Positions 1-8,585 are shown, counted from the stretch's first letter. The stretch: DNA of 64,000 bases from Vibrio hepatarius (GCF_011806575.1 NZ_JAATOO010000018.1:1-64000), one strand, 5' to 3'. The notes: a model not told the origin generated them from the sequence alone. Numbers and translations: made by a program.

Positions 1-75
<75 letters not shown>

Positions 76-84
76 TACAAAAGA

Positions 85-111
85 AAGCCAGCTCATTGAG
101 CTGGCTTTTTT
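85..111 (+). terminator. terminator of the tRNA-Tyr transcript
   Basis: An inverted repeat with arms AAAGCCAGCTC / GAGCTGGCTTT around a short loop is followed by a T run. It lies 10 bases after the tRNA CCA end, so it most likely ends the tRNA operon. Confidence 0.85.
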
Positions 112-167
112 CGTTTCATACCGTCGCTAACATCTTAACGAGTCTGGATACATCCTTTTCTCCAGAC

Positions 168-193
168 ATAAAAAAGCCCCGACTCCTCGGGGC
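168..193 (-). terminator. terminator of the treBC transcript
   Basis: Arms GCCCCGA (176-182) and TCGGGGC (187-193) with a 4-base loop precede, on the minus strand, a T run (A run 170-175 on plus). It lies about 30 bp after the treC stop. Confidence 0.85.
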
Positions 194-221
194 AATAGAA
201 CTAACACAATAAAGGGGAATG

Positions 222-1904
222 CTAGTCCTGCAAAAGAATAATGCGAGTCTCATACGGACGAAGCACTTGATGCTGACTTACAGGCTCAGTTAGTTCAGCG
301 TAATTGCCCAATACATACTTCGCCTTACTCACGTCAAACTCAGAGGGCAATACGCATTCCGTCTCGTTTCCATAGTAGTTATTCAAACAAATCAAAGCCT
401 GATCTCCACTCTCGCGCTTATAACCAAACACTGAGCCATGTTCTGGATAGAGATCCTGATAATCACCGCTAGTAATCACGTCAATCTCTTTACGTAATTG
501 AATCAGTCGTTGGTAGAAGTAGAACACTGAGTTTGGATCGGCCACGGCATTGTTAGCATTCACCTGGGTGTAGTTTTCCGCCACTTCTAGCCAAGGCTGA
601 GCCTGAGAGAAACCGGCAAATGCTTGGTCATTCCACTGCATTGGAGCACGGGAATTATCACGTGATTTCTGCGCTAGAATCGCGATCATTTCGTCGTGGC
701 TCACGCCCTGATGATTCACCATGATGTCATACATATTGGTGCTCTCAACATCGCGGTACTGTTCAATTGACTGATAACCAGGGTTGGTCATGCCAATCTC
801 TTCGCCTTGATAAATGTATGGTGTGCCTTGCATCATATGAACCGAAGCCGCCAGCATTTTCGCAGACTCAACACGATACTGTTTGTCATCACCTAATCGA
901 CTCACGACGCGAGGTTGATCGTGGTTACACCAAAAAAGAGCTCCCCAACCTTTGCCATTCAAACCAGTTTGCCAGTGGTTGAAAATCTGCTTGAGCTGCA
1001 GAAAATCAAACGGCGCTTTGGTCCACTTTTCACCATTCGGGTAATCAACTTTGAGGTGGTGGAAATTAAACACCATCGACAACTCTTTATTATCAAGCGC
1101 CGAATACTGTTGGCAGTGCTCAAGCGTCGTAGATGACATTTCGCCGACCGTCACGCTGCCGTACTTTTGAAATACCGCAGAGCTGATTTCCTGAAGAAAT
1201 TCATGCACTCGAGGTCCGTCAGTGTAAAAACGTCGGCCATCGCCAATATCATCATTCGGGAAATCTTGCTGTTTGGAAATTAGGTTAATCACGTCTAGGC
1301 GGAAACCGTCAACGCCCTTTTCTGCCCAGAAGCTGATCACCTCTTTGACTTCTTGGCGGACTTTCGGGTTTTCCCAGTTCAGGTCAGCCTGCTCTTTGGC
1401 AAAAAGGTGCAAGAAGTATTGGCCTGTTCGCTGATCAAGTTCCCAAGCACTGCCACCAAATTTGGACTGCCAGTTATTCGGTACGCCACCGTCGACTGGA
1501 TCTTTCCAAATGTAGTAGTCACGGTAAGGGCTGTTTTTATCGCCCAATGCAGACTGGAACCAGTGGTGATCTGTCGAAGTATGGTTGACGACGATATCCA
1601 TAATGATGCGGATACCGCGTTGGTGGGCTTGCGCTAACAACTCATCAAAATCAGCCATAGTGCCAAACTGAGGGTTAATCGCGTAGTAATCTGATATATC
1701 GTACCCGTTATCAATCATCGGTGACTGATACACTGGGGTTAACCAAATCGCGTCAATACCAAGCAGTTTCAGATAATCAAGTTTAGAGATAATACCTTTA
1801 ATATCCCCTTTCCCTTTACTTCCGCTATCACAAAAACTTTTTGGATAAATCTGATATACAGTGGCAGTTTTCCACCAGTTTGCATCATTTTTGATTGTTG
1901 TCAT
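222..1904 (-). CDS. treC: trehalose-6-phosphate hydrolase TreC
   Basis: Cytoplasmic alpha,alpha-phosphotrehalase of glycoside hydrolase family 13. It splits trehalose 6-phosphate, delivered by the PTS, into glucose and glucose 6-phosphate. The N-terminus WWKTATVYQIYPKSF, the GFRLDV block with the nucleophile Asp at about 204 and the VGEM block with the acid/base Glu at about 255 are the expected GH13 signature. A CNHDQPR block carries the third acidic residue. I chose the ATG at 1904 (560 aa), near the family length of about 550, because AAGTGAG lies 8 bases before it; a GTG at 1916 in frame is the alternative. It is the last gene of treR-treB-treC, 81 bp after treB with a hairpin between them. 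Confidence 0.95.
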   Translation of the reverse strand: MTTIKNDANWWKTATVYQIYPKSFCDSGSKGKGDIKGIISKLDYLKLLGIDAIWLTPVYQSPMIDNGYDISDYYAINPQFGTMADFDELLAQAHQRGIRIIMDIVVNHTSTDHHWFQSALGDKNSPYRDYYIWKDPVDGGVPNNWQSKFGGSAWELDQRTGQYFLHLFAKEQADLNWENPKVRQEVKEVISFWAEKGVDGFRLDVINLISKQQDFPNDDIGDGRRFYTDGPRVHEFLQEISSAVFQKYGSVTVGEMSSTTLEHCQQYSALDNKELSMVFNFHHLKVDYPNGEKWTKAPFDFLQLKQIFNHWQTGLNGKGWGALFWCNHDQPRVVSRLGDDKQYRVESAKMLAASVHMMQGTPYIYQGEEIGMTNPGYQSIEQYRDVESTNMYDIMVNHQGVSHDEMIAILAQKSRDNSRAPMQWNDQAFAGFSQAQPWLEVAENYTQVNANNAVADPNSVFYFYQRLIQLRKEIDVITSGDYQDLYPEHGSVFGYKRESGDQALICLNNYYGNETECVLPSEFDVSKAKYVLGNYAELTEPVSQHQVLRPYETRIILLQD

Positions 1905-1942
1905 TTCAAAACTCACTTACCAAATCGAACGTTGAATAAAAG

Positions 1943-1962
1943 GGGGCGATAAAAGTCGCCCC
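1943..1962 (-). terminator. hairpin between treB and treC
   Basis: Arms GGGGCGA (1943-1949) and TCGCCCC (1956-1962) enclose 6 bases. On the minus strand the stem is followed by CTTTTATT, so it could act as a partial terminator or an RNA-stabilising element that lowers treC relative to treB. Confidence 0.5.
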
Positions 1963-1985
1963 AAAATGAAATTGCTAGTTAGTTA

Positions 1986-3416
1986 TTATGCGTCAGCAGG
2001 TTCTAGCTCACCTTTCATCTCTGCGCGCTTGTAGAAGAACAAGGTCAGCAATGCCGGAATCAAGATCGCTACCAGTATCGCCAGTGCATAGATTCCCCAG
2101 TACTGTGGTTGGATAGACAAAATACCCGGCAGACCACCGACACCAATACCGTTCGCCATGACACCCGCGCTACCACAAATCGCTGCAGCAATCGCACTAC
2201 CAATCATTGCGCTCAACATTGGGAACTTGTATTTCAAGTTGATGCCGTACATCGCAGGCTCAGTGACACCTAGGTAGGCAGAGATCGCTGCAGGTACCGA
2301 GATATCGCGCTCGCCGTGCTTCTTACTAATTAGAATGATACCGACTACTGCAGACGCCTGAGCAATGTTTGACAAAGCAATCAGCGGCCAAATCGGTGTA
2401 CCACCCAGCTCTTGCATCAATTGAAGGTCGACGGCGTTGGTTGTGTGGTGAATACCAGTAATAACCAGTGGTGCGTATAGGAAACCAAAGATGGTTGAAC
2501 CAATCATCGCAAAGTCACCCGTCATCGCCGCTTTTGCCGCAAATGCAACGCCATCACCCAACATGCGACCAAAAGGACCAATTAAGGAGTGCGCCAAAAT
2601 GACCGACACGATGATGGAGACAAATGGCACAACCACTAGGTAGAGATACGACGGAACAATGCGTTTTAAGCGAGTCTCAATAAACGCTAACGCAACACCC
2701 GCCAACATTGCTGGGATAACCTGAGCTTGATAACCGACTTTCTCGATAACAAATAGGCCGAAATCCCACGCTTCAGGCACTTGCTTACCAATCAAGTAAG
2801 CATTCATGAGCTGAGGGGAAACCAAGGTCACACCTAAGGTGATACCGAGTATCGGCGTTCCGCCGAGTTTTCTCACGGTCGACCAACATACGCCGACAGG
2901 TAGGAAGAAGAAGATCGCTTCACCGATCAGCCACAAGAAGCTGTGTACCGTTGCCCAAAACTGGCTGATTTGCGTCAAGGTTTGGCCGTCAAACATCTTG
3001 ATATCGCCAATCACATTGCGGAAGCCAAGGATCAGACCACCAGTGATGATTGCAGGAAGCAAAGGTACAAAGATTTCGGCAAGGTGGGAAATACCGCGCT
3101 CCAGGAAGTTCATATTTTGGCGAGCCGCTTGTTTCGCATCGTCTTTCGATGCTGACTTTTGACCGGTCAGTTCGATAAGGATTTTGTAAACTTCATCGAC
3201 TTCGGTACCGACGACCACTTGAAATTGGCCGGCATTGGTAAAGCAACCTTTAACCAGCGACAACGCTTCCAGTGCTTTCACGTCGGCTTTATCGGTATCA
3301 TTTAATACAAAACGTAGGCGAGTTAAACAGTGGGTCACGCTCGCGATGTTTTCGCGGCCTCCTACCAGTTCAATCAGACGCTCAACTTCGTGTTTAGCAA
3401 TCTTACTCATATCCAT
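1986..3416 (-). CDS. treB: PTS trehalose-specific EIIBC component TreB
   Basis: Inner-membrane trehalose permease of the phosphotransferase system. It takes up trehalose and phosphorylates it to trehalose 6-phosphate, the substrate of TreC. The IIB domain is at the N-terminus, with the phosphorylated Cys in THCLTRLRFVL at about residue 30. The IIC domain follows, with many hydrophobic spans and the GIHHTTNAV block in the sugar site. No IIA domain is present, so a glucose-type IIA encoded elsewhere must supply the phosphate, as is known for TreB. The open frame reaches 3443, but AGGG placed 5 bases before the ATG at 3416 favours a 476-aa product. The ATG at 3410, matching the MSKI start of relatives, is also possible. 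Confidence 0.95.
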   Translation of the reverse strand: MDMSKIAKHEVERLIELVGGRENIASVTHCLTRLRFVLNDTDKADVKALEALSLVKGCFTNAGQFQVVVGTEVDEVYKILIELTGQKSASKDDAKQAARQNMNFLERGISHLAEIFVPLLPAIITGGLILGFRNVIGDIKMFDGQTLTQISQFWATVHSFLWLIGEAIFFFLPVGVCWSTVRKLGGTPILGITLGVTLVSPQLMNAYLIGKQVPEAWDFGLFVIEKVGYQAQVIPAMLAGVALAFIETRLKRIVPSYLYLVVVPFVSIIVSVILAHSLIGPFGRMLGDGVAFAAKAAMTGDFAMIGSTIFGFLYAPLVITGIHHTTNAVDLQLMQELGGTPIWPLIALSNIAQASAVVGIILISKKHGERDISVPAAISAYLGVTEPAMYGINLKYKFPMLSAMIGSAIAAAICGSAGVMANGIGVGGLPGILSIQPQYWGIYALAILVAILIPALLTLFFYKRAEMKGELEPADA

Positions 3417-3514
3417 GTCCACCCTAGTTGGATTCTCATTCATGTATATATCAACCCACCATTAGGGGAAGATACTGTTAGGCTTTCCAGCCTTAATTTG
3501 GCTTTTTGTTATTT

Positions 3515-3528
3515 TGGGAATGTTCCCA
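3515..3528. promoter_or_regulatory. TreR operator O2 (downstream)
   Basis: TGGGAATGTTCCCA is a palindrome apart from its central dinucleotide. The half-sites TGGGA/TCCCA, separated by 4 bases, recur in a second copy 56 bp away. The site lies at about +3 to +16 of the predicted treB promoter, where a bound LacI-type repressor would block transcription. Confidence 0.75.
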
Positions 3529-3537
3529 TTTGTACTG

Positions 3538-3543
3538 ATTATA
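3538..3543 (-). promoter_or_regulatory. treB promoter, -10 element
   Basis: On the minus strand a perfect TATAAT lies at 3543-3538, giving a start near 3531. No good -35 hexamer stands 16-18 bp upstream, which suits a promoter that needs an activator. It lies between the two TreR-type palindromes. Confidence 0.65.
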
Positions 3544-3568
3544 TTGACAGAACTAATAACGAATAAAA

Positions 3569-3584
3569 ATGGGAACAGTCCCAT
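3569..3584. promoter_or_regulatory. TreR operator O1 (upstream)
   Basis: ATGGGAACAGTCCCAT has 6-bp perfect arms and the same TGGGA-N4-TCCCA spacing as the site at 3515-3528. Centre-to-centre distance is 56 bp, so the pair brackets the -10 element and could allow a repression loop or double occupancy. Confidence 0.7.
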
Positions 3585-3586
3585 AA

Positions 3587-3602
3587 ATTGAATGAGATCA
3601 CA
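3587..3602 (-). promoter_or_regulatory. candidate CRP site for treB
   Basis: On the minus strand TGTGA-N6-TCAAT matches the CRP consensus perfectly in the left half and 3 of 5 in the right. Its centre is about 63 bp upstream of the predicted start, near the class I position of -61.5. Control of a PTS sugar operon by CRP would be expected. Confidence 0.55.
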
Positions 3603-3662
3603 GTATATTTTTAAACCACTTTAAAAATAGTAGCTTATAACTTTGTGAAAACATCGCGCTCA

Positions 3663-3676
3663 GATCACTCGTGATC
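3663..3676. repeat. short inverted repeat in the treB-treR gap
   Basis: GATCAC-TC-GTGATC is a perfect 6-bp dyad in the 376-bp gap between treR and treB. No T run follows on either strand, so it is not an obvious terminator; its role is unknown. I see nothing else in the part of the gap from 3603 to 3792. Confidence 0.4.
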
Positions 3677-3792
3677 ATGAAGAGGTCTTGGCCCCGTAAA
3701 CGTGCTAAAACCAACGATACCTAACGCACCGTGAGCTTTATTTATGAAGAGAAATAGGAAGGAGAAAACCGCGTTAAGCTCGCAAGTCTCTG

Positions 3793-4740
3793 TCAACCGC
3801 TCACTGGCTCTTGAGTTAAGTGATGCAACTCTGACTCACCATTAATATGAGAGATCAACAGTTTAGCTGCCATTGCGCCAGCTTGAGAATAACCCGGATC
3901 GATACTGAACACTTTAGGAAATAAGAAAGAAAGCAGTTCGTTTCCTCCCACCCCAGTGACGAGAACATCTTCACGATCCAGTTCTTGTAGACGTTTGATC
4001 ACCCCAAGCGCTAACGTATCGCTGGCGCAGACAATAGCTTGCGTCGCAGGCGTCAATATATCATCCACCAGCTTATACGCGCTTTCATGGGTCAGTTGAC
4101 CTGTCTTATATTGAGGTTCTAGAGTATGCGTTTTACACCATTCAAGATACGCATTGAGTCGAATTTTACCGGTCGTCTTATCGGTCGGGTCAACGCCAAT
4201 AAACGCGATATCGTCAATCCCTTGCTCGCGAAGATACTGCAACGCTTTCTCAATCACACCGTGGTTGTCGTAGTTGATCGAAGAAGTTACGTCGGTATCC
4301 ATCGCGATCACCACACTGCGATTTTGCCAAGTCTTGAGTCTATCGATATCAAAATCGCTAAAACCAAACACCACCACACCATCAACGTTGCGCTTGGTTA
4401 ATACATCAAGGTGTTCGTTGGTTTTATCACGGTCAAACTGGCTTTCCATGATCACCACGTCATAACCGGCTTGATACAGTGCTTGCAACATGCTGCTGAC
4501 CGCTTTGTTCTCTGAAGGAGAATCAAGACGAGAAATAATCACCCCCACGACCTTTTGGCTGCCACCACGCATCGCCTGCGCAGACTTAGAAGGCACGTAG
4601 CCAGACTCAGCAATCACTCGCTCAACTTTGGCTCGGGTTTCTGGTTTGACTTTCGGGTCATTAGTCAGAACTCGAGAGACGGTAGATTTACCCACTCCAG
4701 AAAGTTTAGCGATGTCGAGAATGGTGAGTTTCTTATTCAT
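3793..4740 (-). CDS. treR: trehalose operon repressor TreR (LacI family)
   Basis: LacI/GalR-type repressor of trehalose uptake; in relatives trehalose 6-phosphate is the inducer. The N-terminal helix-turn-helix is LTILDIAKLSGVGKSTVSRV, followed by the hinge and a periplasmic-binding-protein-like effector domain from about residue 60 to the end. The open frame extends upstream to a GTG at 4788, but the ATG at 4740 (315 aa) matches the start of E. coli TreR, whose HTH begins a few residues after Met. It is upstream of treB on the same strand, and two matching palindromes lie in the treB promoter. The binding target is inferred from this context. Confidence 0.93.
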   Translation of the reverse strand: MNKKLTILDIAKLSGVGKSTVSRVLTNDPKVKPETRAKVERVIAESGYVPSKSAQAMRGGSQKVVGVIISRLDSPSENKAVSSMLQALYQAGYDVVIMESQFDRDKTNEHLDVLTKRNVDGVVVFGFSDFDIDRLKTWQNRSVVIAMDTDVTSSINYDNHGVIEKALQYLREQGIDDIAFIGVDPTDKTTGKIRLNAYLEWCKTHTLEPQYKTGQLTHESAYKLVDDILTPATQAIVCASDTLALGVIKRLQELDREDVLVTGVGGNELLSFLFPKVFSIDPGYSQAGAMAAKLLISHINGESELHHLTQEPVSG

Positions 4741-4845
4741 AATGGTTTGGTCGGTTTCAGGGAGTCTGGTGAGTTCAAGGCAGCTCACACTTAAAATCGG
4801 GTGTTTTAGCTCAGACCTACAGCCTGAGCTTTTAGAGGATATACG

Positions 4846-5172
4846 CTAGTTGGTTTTACAATATTTGTAAATCACTCGCTCGTACTCTAAACGGGCATCG
4901 TTGCCTTTTGTGTACAAGGTCAAAGGGTTTTGCGTCTCAGCGTTGCCGTCATCAAGAATATAACGTGTACCGGAGCCTGAAGGCACTTGAATCATCGGAA
5001 ACTCTTGCCCGGATAAACGCAATATCGCGCGCTCTTGCTCTGGGAAGTAAGCCACTGAGAAGCTCTTGTCCATTTCACATTGGTACTGCAAAAAGTTCAC
5101 GTTATCTGAAGAACCAGCACACCCCGCCAGAGCTGTACTCATCATCACGATTGTTAGAAATTTCGAATTCAT
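4846..5172 (-). CDS. MliC-like lysozyme-inhibitor lipoprotein
   Basis: Small predicted lipoprotein of 108 aa resembling the MliC/PliC family, which inhibits C-type lysozyme in the periplasm. The signal peptide ends in the lipobox LAGC, with the lipidated Cys at about residue 18. The rest has the MliC pattern: FLQYQCEMDK near the start of the mature domain, hydrophobic strands, a PSGSGTRYIL segment and a C-terminal Cys (YKYCKT) that may pair with the first. I chose the ATG at 5172 because GGAGG stands 6 bases before it; a TTG at 5187 would place that ribosome site inside the gene. It lies between treR and gmhB on the same strand. The family call is by eye. Confidence 0.7.
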   Translation of the reverse strand: MNSKFLTIVMMSTALAGCAGSSDNVNFLQYQCEMDKSFSVAYFPEQERAILRLSGQEFPMIQVPSGSGTRYILDDGNAETQNPLTLYTKGNDARLEYERVIYKYCKTN

Positions 5173-5189
5173 TCTTGCCTCCAACAAAC

Positions 5190-5212
5190 AAAAAGGCCGC
5201 GGATGCGACCTT
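5190..5212 (-). terminator. terminator of gmhB
   Basis: Arms AAGGCCGC (5193-5200) and GCGACCTT (5205-5212) pair fully on the minus-strand RNA with one G-U, around a 4-base loop. A T run follows on the minus strand. It lies 8 bp after the gmhB stop and just before the lipoprotein ribosome site. Confidence 0.8.
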
Positions 5213-5220
5213 AAACTGTA

Positions 5221-5772
5221 TTACTTTGCCAAATACGCTGGCACATCTTTAATACTATCTAGTACTGTTGACGCCAAAGACTCGCCCTGCTCCGTGACTG
5301 GCTTACCAGTGCGAACCAAAATGCGTGTTCCAACACCTGCGGCCTGCGCAGCCATCATATCTTCAGCTTTATCACCCACCATCACCGATTTTTCCATGTC
5401 GATTTTGAGGAACTCACGTGCCGAGTTAAACATCCCCGGTTTCGGCTTGCGGCAGTCACAATCTTCTTTGTACTTTCCTTGGCCGTGCTCTGCATGATGT
5501 GGACAATAATAGATACCATCAAACTCAACGCCGTTGTCGACGAAGTTCCAATCCATCCACTGAGTCAAAGACAAAAAGCGCTCTTCGCTAAACTTACCAC
5601 GCGCAATACCAGACTGGTTGGTGACCAGTACTAATAAATAGCCCATTTCTTTCAATTTCTTGGTTGCTTCAAACACACCATCAATGAATTCGAAGTCATG
5701 CTCATCATGCACGTAACCGTGGTCAACGTTAATCACGCCATCACGATCTAAAAAGACTGCTGGTTTAGCCAA
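5221..5772 (-). CDS. gmhB: D-glycero-beta-D-manno-heptose 1,7-bisphosphate 7-phosphatase GmhB
   Basis: HAD-superfamily phosphatase of ADP-heptose synthesis for the lipopolysaccharide inner core. It removes the 7-phosphate from heptose 1,7-bisphosphate in the cytoplasm. The nucleophile motif FLDRDGVIN has Asp 9 and Asp 11, TNQSG carries motif II, and VGDKAEDM is the terminal acidic motif. A Zn-type CPHH...[10 protein letters not shown] loop marks the GmhB subgroup. Length 183 aa is usual. The only start near the conserved N-terminus is a TTG at 5772, with GAGAAG upstream. The isomerase GmhA of the same pathway is encoded 11 kb away at 17117. Divergent from metN. Confidence 0.93.
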   Translation of the reverse strand: MAKPAVFLDRDGVINVDHGYVHDEHDFEFIDGVFEATKKLKEMGYLLVLVTNQSGIARGKFSEERFLSLTQWMDWNFVDNGVEFDGIYYCPHHAEHGQGKYKEDCDCRKPKPGMFNSAREFLKIDMEKSVMVGDKAEDMMAAQAAGVGTRILVRTGKPVTEQGESLASTVLDSIKDVPAYLAK

Positions 5773-5863
5773 AATTTGCTTCTCTATCTTTTGCTTATAC
5801 CCAGAATTATTGCACGCTTTATTTCTTTCATCACTATCTAATTACTAAACGGTTGAGCAAAAA

Positions 5864-5887
5864 ATACGTTTAGACGTCTAGACGTAA
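5864..5887. promoter_or_regulatory. three tandem MetJ (met box) sites
   Basis: One perfect met box AGACGTCT lies at 5872-5879. It is flanked without gaps by 8-mers at 5864-5871 and 5880-5887, each matching 6 of 8. Tandem met boxes are the known binding pattern of MetJ with S-adenosylmethionine. They stand 10 bp upstream of a TTGACA element before metNIQ. Confidence 0.88.
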
Positions 5888-5896
5888 AAATATCTA

Positions 5897-5925
5897 TTGA
5901 CACCCATTCGACAAAACCATAGCAT
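5897..5925 (+). promoter_or_regulatory. metN promoter
   Basis: TTGACA (5897-5902) is followed after 17 bp by TAGCAT (5920-5925), 4 of 6 to the -10 consensus. The start would be near 5932, giving a leader of about 60 nt. The met boxes are directly upstream, so repression may involve another overlapping promoter or polymerase exclusion. Confidence 0.6.
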
Positions 5926-5990
5926 CATCTACATAACAGGACGTAGTTCGAAATTATCTACTGCTCCAAAGATTTAAAGTGGGTTTATCG

Positions 5991-7025
5991 ATGATTGAAA
6001 TTAATCAAGTCAACAAGGTTTTCTATCAGGGCACCAAGGAAATCAACGCTCTGAAAGACATTAACCTTCATATTGCTCAAGGCACGATTTTCGGTGTTAT
6101 TGGCTCATCAGGAGCGGGTAAAAGTACGCTGATACGTTGTGTAAACATGCTGGAAGCGCCAACCAGCGGCTCTATCATTGTTGATGGTGTTGACCTGACT
6201 CAACTATCTAAATCAGATCTAAGCAAAACACGCCGCAACATCGGCATGATTTTCCAGCACTTTAATCTGCTTTCATCACGTACCGTGTTTGATAATGTTG
6301 CGCTACCGTTGGAACTGGCGGGTGCAGACAAAGCGAAAATCAACGAGAAAGTCACTGAGTTACTTAAACTAGTTGGTTTGGCAGATAAACACGAGAGCTA
6401 CCCATCAAACTTAAGTGGCGGCCAGAAACAGCGTGTTGCAATAGCTCGCGCCCTAGCTTCAGACCCAAAAGTACTGCTGTGTGATGAAGCGACGAGCGCG
6501 TTAGATCCAGCGACAACCCAATCAATTTTGGAGCTTCTCAAAGAGATCAACCGCACGCTCAATATCACCATGCTGCTGATCACGCACGAAATGGACGTTG
6601 TGAAGAGCATCTGTCACGAAGTTGCCATCATCGGTGACGGTGAACTCGTCGAAAAAGGCACAGTCGGTGAAATTTTCGCCCACCCGAAAACAGAGCTGGC
6701 GCACCAATTTATTCGTTCGACGCTGGATCTTTCGATTCCTGAAGATTATCAAGCACGATTACAAAGCGAGCGCGTTGAAGGCAGCTACCCACTGGTTCGC
6801 CTCGAGTTCACGGGCGCCACCGTCGATGCGCCATTGATGAGCCAAATTACACGTAAATTTAACATCGACGTAAGCATTTTGAGTTCTGATCTCGATTACG
6901 CTGGCGGTGTGAAGTTCGGCATGATGGTCGCTGAACTGTTTGGTAATGAAGAAGATGATAACGCAGCGATCGAGTTCCTGCGCGACCACAACGTAAAAGT
7001 AGAGGTACTTGGTTATGTCCTTTAA
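5991..7025 (+). CDS. metN: methionine ABC transporter ATP-binding protein MetN
   Basis: ATPase subunit of the MetNIQ importer, which brings D- and L-methionine across the inner membrane. Walker A is GSSGAGKST at about 38-46, the signature is LSGGQKQRV, Walker B is [13 protein letters not shown], and the switch His is in [10 protein letters not shown]-terminal NIL-type domain (last 100 residues) in this family binds methionine and inhibits transport. I chose the ATG at 5991 (344 aa), with GTGGG 7 bases upstream; an in-frame GTG at 5979 adds four residues and is unlikely. First gene of metNIQ; its end overlaps metI by 11 bp, and MetJ boxes lie upstream. Confidence 0.96.
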   Translation: MIEINQVNKVFYQGTKEINALKDINLHIAQGTIFGVIGSSGAGKSTLIRCVNMLEAPTSGSIIVDGVDLTQLSKSDLSKTRRNIGMIFQHFNLLSSRTVFDNVALPLELAGADKAKINEKVTELLKLVGLADKHESYPSNLSGGQKQRVAIARALASDPKVLLCDEATSALDPATTQSILELLKEINRTLNITMLLITHEMDVVKSICHEVAIIGDGELVEKGTVGEIFAHPKTELAHQFIRSTLDLSIPEDYQARLQSERVEGSYPLVRLEFTGATVDAPLMSQITRKFNIDVSILSSDLDYAGGVKFGMMVAELFGNEEDDNAAIEFLRDHNVKVEVLGYVL

Positions 7026-7692
7026 GACGATTTCAGACTGGCTGAGCCTAAACGGCGACCTACTCTTGGGCGCAACTTGGGAAACACTCTACATGGTTGC
7101 TGTTGCGGGCATCGTTGGCTTTGCGATTGGTATTCCTCTCGGTGTGATTTTACACACAACCAAGAAAGGCGGATTGCTAGAAAACACACGGGTAAACAGC
7201 GTACTTGGCGCCATCGTCAATATCGGTCGTTCAGTGCCTTTCCTCGTGTTGATGGTGGCTATTATTCCAGTCACCAAACTGTTGGTCGGTACCTTTATCG
7301 GCACCACAGCCGCGATTGTTCCGCTGACCATCGGCGCTATTCCATTTGTCGCTCGCCTGATTGAAGGGGCGTTATTGGAAGTACCGTCAGGTCTAGTAGA
7401 AGCCGCGCAATCTATGGGTGCAACGCCGCTACAGATCATCAACAAAGTGCTACTACCGGAAGCACTACCGACCATCGTTAACTCAGTAACCATTACTCTA
7501 GTTACTTTGGTTAGCTACTCAGCAATGGCTGGTACAGTAGGCGGTGGCGGTCTTGGTGATGTGGCGATCCGCTATGGTTTCCACCGCTACGACGTGGTCA
7601 TCATGGCCGTGACGGTAGTGATGCTTATCGTGTTAGTCCAAATTATTCAGTCTATTGGCGATGCTGTGGTTCGCCGTGTAGATCACAGATAA
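7015..7692 (+). CDS. metI: methionine ABC transporter permease MetI
   Basis: Inner-membrane permease of the MetNIQ importer, 225 aa with about five hydrophobic spans. The EAA loop that docks on MetN reads [20 protein letters not shown] near residues 125-145. The ATG at 7015 overlaps the last 11 bp of metN, implying translational coupling. An upstream in-frame TTG at 7009 is a less likely start. The gene is followed 28 bp later by metQ with its own strong ribosome site. Confidence 0.96.
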   Translation: MSFKTISDWLSLNGDLLLGATWETLYMVAVAGIVGFAIGIPLGVILHTTKKGGLLENTRVNSVLGAIVNIGRSVPFLVLMVAIIPVTKLLVGTFIGTTAAIVPLTIGAIPFVARLIEGALLEVPSGLVEAAQSMGATPLQIINKVLLPEALPTIVNSVTITLVTLVSYSAMAGTVGGGGLGDVAIRYGFHRYDVVIMAVTVVMLIVLVQIIQSIGDAVVRRVDHR

Positions 7693-7720
7693 AAATTCAT
7701 TTTATTACAAGGAGATAGTC

Positions 7721-8530
7721 ATGAAATTCAATCTTAAGGGTTTACTAGCCATCGCTGCAGCAGCCTCTGCACTTATTCTTTCTGGTTGTGGTGAAAAAGA
7801 AGCCGATACAAGTAAAATCAAAGTTGGTGTTATGGCTGGTGCTGAAGCTCAAGTTGCTGAAGTAGCGGCTAAAGTAGCAAAAGAAAAATACGGCCTAGAC
7901 GTTGAATTGGTTACCTTCACTGACTATGTAACACCAAACGCTGCATTGGATGACGGCTCTATCGACATCAACGCGTTCCAACACAAGCCATACTTAGATC
8001 AGCAAGTTGCTGACCGTGGTTATAAGCTGACCATCGCAGGTAACACGTTTGTTTACCCTATCGCGGGTTACTCAAAGCAAGTTAAATCCGTTGAAGAAAT
8101 CAAAGAAGGCGACCGTATCGCGGTACCAAACGATCCAACGAACCTAGGTCGTTCACTGCTTCTTCTTGAGCAACAAGGTCTACTAAAACTTCGTGAAGGT
8201 GTGGGTCTACTAGCGACTGTCCGTGACATCGTTGAAAACCCGAAAAACATCACAATTGTTGAACTAGAAGCGGCGCAACTGCCTCGTTCACTAGACGACG
8301 TTGCTCTATCTATCATCAACACGACTTACGCGAGCTCAATCGACCTAACGCCACAAAAAGACGGTGTTTTCGTTGAAGACAAAGAGTCTCCATACGTAAA
8401 CCTAATCGTGGCGCGTGAAGAGAACGTTAACGCTGAAAACGTACAGAACTTTGTTAAGTCGTACCAAACTGACGAAGTGTACACAGCAGCATCTGACATT
8501 TTCAAAGGTGGCGTAGTTAAAGGTTGGTAA
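7721..8530 (+). CDS. metQ: methionine-binding lipoprotein MetQ
   Basis: Substrate-binding lipoprotein (NlpA family, 269 aa) that passes methionine to MetNI. The signal peptide ends in the lipobox LSGC with the lipidated Cys at residue 23. The mature part starts with KIKVGVMAG and contains VELEAAQLPRSL, typical of the family. A clear AAGGAG lies before the ATG. Its codon use is noticeably enriched in preferred codons, fitting the excess of binding protein over permease in ABC importers. It ends the operon, 27 bp before a strong terminator. Confidence 0.96.
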   Translation: MKFNLKGLLAIAAAASALILSGCGEKEADTSKIKVGVMAGAEAQVAEVAAKVAKEKYGLDVELVTFTDYVTPNAALDDGSIDINAFQHKPYLDQQVADRGYKLTIAGNTFVYPIAGYSKQVKSVEEIKEGDRIAVPNDPTNLGRSLLLLEQQGLLKLREGVGLLATVRDIVENPKNITIVELEAAQLPRSLDDVALSIINTTYASSIDLTPQKDGVFVEDKESPYVNLIVAREENVNAENVQNFVKSYQTDEVYTAASDIFKGGVVKGW

Positions 8531-8556
8531 TCACTGACTATTCGCTAAAAATGATT

Positions 8557-8584
8557 AGGCCGACGTGAAAACGTCGGCCTTTTT
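8557..8584 (+). terminator. terminator of metNIQ
   Basis: A 10-bp perfect stem AGGCCGACGT / ACGTCGGCCT around a GAAA tetraloop is followed by TTTTAT. Confidence 0.95.
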
Positions 8585-8585
8585 A

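Noticed and set aside
4808..4830. AGCTCAG/CTGAGCT hairpin between the lipoprotein gene and treR
   Set aside because: The T run is on the plus-strand side, but no plus-strand gene ends there; on the minus strand A residues follow. It is not a terminator for the minus-strand lipoprotein gene and may be chance.
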